This document shows positions 8,624-9,788 of a stretch of DNA of 9,788 nt, piece by piece. A model generated the notes under the pieces. That model was given only the letters and a program-made list of their open reading frames with translations. It was not told where the DNA came from and searched no databases. The DNA lies in the NCBI GenBank assembly GCA_002387005.1, contig DGKN01000247.1, positions 1 to 9,788 on the forward strand, given 5' to 3'. The DNA is from Propionibacteriaceae bacterium UBA4569. GTDB taxonomy: Bacteria > Actinomycetota > Actinomycetes > Propionibacteriales > Propionibacteriaceae. The translations under genes were made by a program, and so were the position numbers. How positions within the stretch are numbered: the stretch's first letter is position 1; every line of letters begins with the position of its first letter.

Positions 8624-9788
8624 TGAAGTGGGTGAACTCGAAAGTGGGTGAACTCGAGGGGCCCATCCGGCCCCGGCGGCTTCAATCTATGTGGGCGTGG
8701 GTTCGCCGCACCTCGCTCGCCGGGATGATCTGGACGTTCGGCCACGTCATACCCGGGTAGGAGAGGGTCTGTCCCACGTCGCTGCCCGAAGGCGGTCAGT
8801 CGGTGGAAATGACCGTCGAGTGCTCGTGCGATGACGACGGACGAGGTGGCGGCCCAGGCCTGGGGATGGCAGGACGCGGGGTAGGGCTGGGGCGGGAAGG
8901 CCTCGTCGGCCGGCAAGCCGCTGAAGAGCTCGGGCAGGCGCATCCCGAATCCCTCGGCAGCGCGAAGCAGTTCGCTCGCCAGCTCGGCGGCCTCGTCGAC
9001 GAACCCCTCGCGGAGCATCCCGTCCACGATGAAGGCGGTGTCGTGGGCCCACACCGAACCGACGTGGTAGCCCAGCGGCCAGTAGCCGGCATTGGTCGTC
9101 GAGAGCGTGCGGATGCCGTGGCCGGAGCGCATCGTGGGGTCCATCAGGCGGCGGACCACGGTTGCGGCCTCATCGTGGGTGAGGATGCCGGTGCCGAGCA
9201 GGTGACCCATGTTGGAGGCGACCCCGTCGACCTGCTGCTTGGCGCCGTCCAGCGCCAGCACCGGGTAGCGGCCCAGCTCATCCCTCGTCCAGAAGCTCTC
9301 GCGGAAGCGGTCGGCCAGCACGGACGCCTGCTCGCGGCAGCGCGTCGCCAGCGCAGCGTCATCGCTCCCGGCCAGCCCGTCGACCAGGTCGGCGCCCAGG
9401 ACGAGTGCGGCGTGCGCATAGCCCTGCACCTCGCACAGCGCGACCGGGGCGCTCGCCAGCGACCCGTCCGCGAAGCGCACCGAGTCGCCGGAGTCCTTCC
9501 AGCCCTGGTTTGCCAGGCCGTGGCCGGTCTCGTCCACGTACTCCAGGAAGGCATCGCCGTGGGCGTCCGCATGGTCGAGCAGCCAGCCGAGCGCGGCGCG
9601 CAACGGTTCGGCCAGCTCGGCGGCCACGTCGGGACGGCCGGTCGCTGCCACGTCGGCCAGCAGCATCACCCACAGCGGGGTCGCGTCGATCGTCCCGTAG
9701 TAGATCGGCGGCAGGATGATCGCCGAGCCGGCCGGGTCCTGGCCCTGGTGCGAGACGTCCAGCTCCAGGGTCTGCTTGCGCACCTCGT
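8602..9788 (-). CDS. Glycogen-debranching-type amylo-alpha-1,6-glucosidase, C-terminal part
   Basis: This is the catalytic C-terminal region of a debranching-type glycosidase with an (alpha/alpha)6-barrel fold. It presumably cleaves alpha-1,6 or related glucosidic links in glycogen-like polymers in the cytoplasm. The frame enters from beyond the window edge (the first complete codons read E-V-R-K), so the N-terminal domain is missing. Counting from the GTG at 9783, conserved segments are LPPIYYGTIDATPLW (24-38), EYVDETGHGLANQGWKDSGD (81-100), SNMGHLLGTG (~189-198), GYWPLGYHVGSVWAHDT (~233-249) and SCHPQAW (~304-310). The last is normally close to the C-terminus. After about residue 322 the sequence no longer looks like the family and third-position G+C falls, while another frame becomes G/C-rich at third positions, suggesting a frameshift near 8770-8800 and a real stop at 8682. 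It precedes the ABC ATPase; no functional link is evident. Confidence 0.8.
   Translation of the reverse strand, partial: EVRKQTLELDVSHQGQDPAGSAIILPPIYYGTIDATPLWVMLLADVAATGRPDVAAELAEPLRAALGWLLDHADAHGDAFLEYVDETGHGLANQGWKDSGDSVRFADGSLASAPVALCEVQGYAHAALVLGADLVDGLAGSDDAALATRCREQASVLADRFRESFWTRDELGRYPVLALDGAKQQVDGVASNMGHLLGTGILTHDEAATVVRRLMDPTMRSGHGIRTLSTTNAGYWPLGYHVGSVWAHDTAFIVDGMLREGFVDEAAELASELLRAAEGFGMRLPELFSGLPADEAFPPQPYPASCHPQAWAATSSVVIARALDGHFHRLTAFGQRRGTDPLLPGYDVAERPDHPGERGAANPRPHRLKPPGPDGPLEFTHFRVHPLQCMKDDA
8626..8657. repeat. Exact 16-bp tandem duplication
   Basis: AAGTGGGTGAACTCGA is present twice back to back (8626-8641 and 8642-8657). The unit is not a multiple of three, which suggests non-coding DNA, although the debranching-enzyme frame is formally open across it. 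It may be two binding sites for a regulator of the ABC pair, or a simple slippage duplication. Confidence 0.75.
8658..8674 (-). terminator. GC-rich hairpin after the debranching-enzyme gene
   Basis: GGGGCC and GGCCCC form a 6-base-pair stem with a five-base loop. It begins eight bases beyond a TGA (8682-8684) that would be the stop of the debranching enzyme if a frameshift is allowed. There is no T-tract, as is common for actinobacterial terminators, so assignment is tentative. Confidence 0.4.

Noticed and set aside
6962..8760. Plus-strand open frames of about 300 codons at 6962-7921 and 7864-8760
   Set aside because: They are antisense to the permease and to the ATPase with all its intact motifs. 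Long antisense frames are common in high-GC DNA, and neither product resembles a known fold.
1..9788. New defence, secretion or biosynthetic system
   Set aside because: All genes belong to familiar families (ribose uptake, MFS efflux, ABC export, glycogen debranching). Their association across the junction is best explained by misassembly. No CRISPR, toxin-antitoxin or phage genes were seen.

Overview
The window is two unrelated bacterial sequences joined near position 5370-5393. The left part (1 to about 5370) is enterobacterial. It carries, on the minus strand, the downstream part of a ribose operon in the usual order rbsC-rbsB-rbsK-rbsR, with hsrA, an MFS drug-efflux-type gene, converging on it from the plus strand. 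Protein sequences and gene order match the Escherichia coli rbs-hsrA locus closely. Moderate G+C content and the divergence from E. coli suggest an Erwinia/Pantoea-type relative, but the genus is a guess.

The right part (about 5390 to 9788) has much higher G+C, lysine almost always as AAG and nearly all third codon positions G or C. This is typical of a high-GC actinobacterium. It holds, all on the minus strand, the C-terminal part of a glycogen-debranching-type amylo-alpha-1,6-glucosidase (cut by the window edge), then a MacB/LolD-type ABC ATPase overlapping by one base with a long FtsX/MacB-type permease. The last gene is fused in frame, inside a transmembrane helix, to the enterobacterial RbsC.

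The join creates a continuous 1103-codon reading frame: residues 1 to about 808 are the permease without its C-terminal tail, and about 809 to 1103 are RbsC without its first ~27 residues. Across the join both protein families naturally have a V-L-I-A-V-V-A-like helix stretch, so a short shared sequence probably caused the join. rbsD and rbsA, normally directly upstream of rbsC, are missing and replaced by the actinobacterial genes. I judge this most likely a chimeric assembly (mixed culture or metagenome) and not a natural cross-phylum fusion, although the sequence alone cannot exclude the latter.

Working logic of the left genes: RbsB binds ribose in the periplasm, RbsC carries it across the inner membrane (with the missing RbsA), RbsK phosphorylates it and RbsR represses the operon when ribose is absent. 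The right-hand ABC pair is probably an export or envelope-related transporter of unknown substrate. The DNA just upstream of its ATPase holds a dense cluster of short repeats and a hairpin that looks regulatory. No RNA genes, CRISPR arrays, insertion sequences or phage genes were seen.
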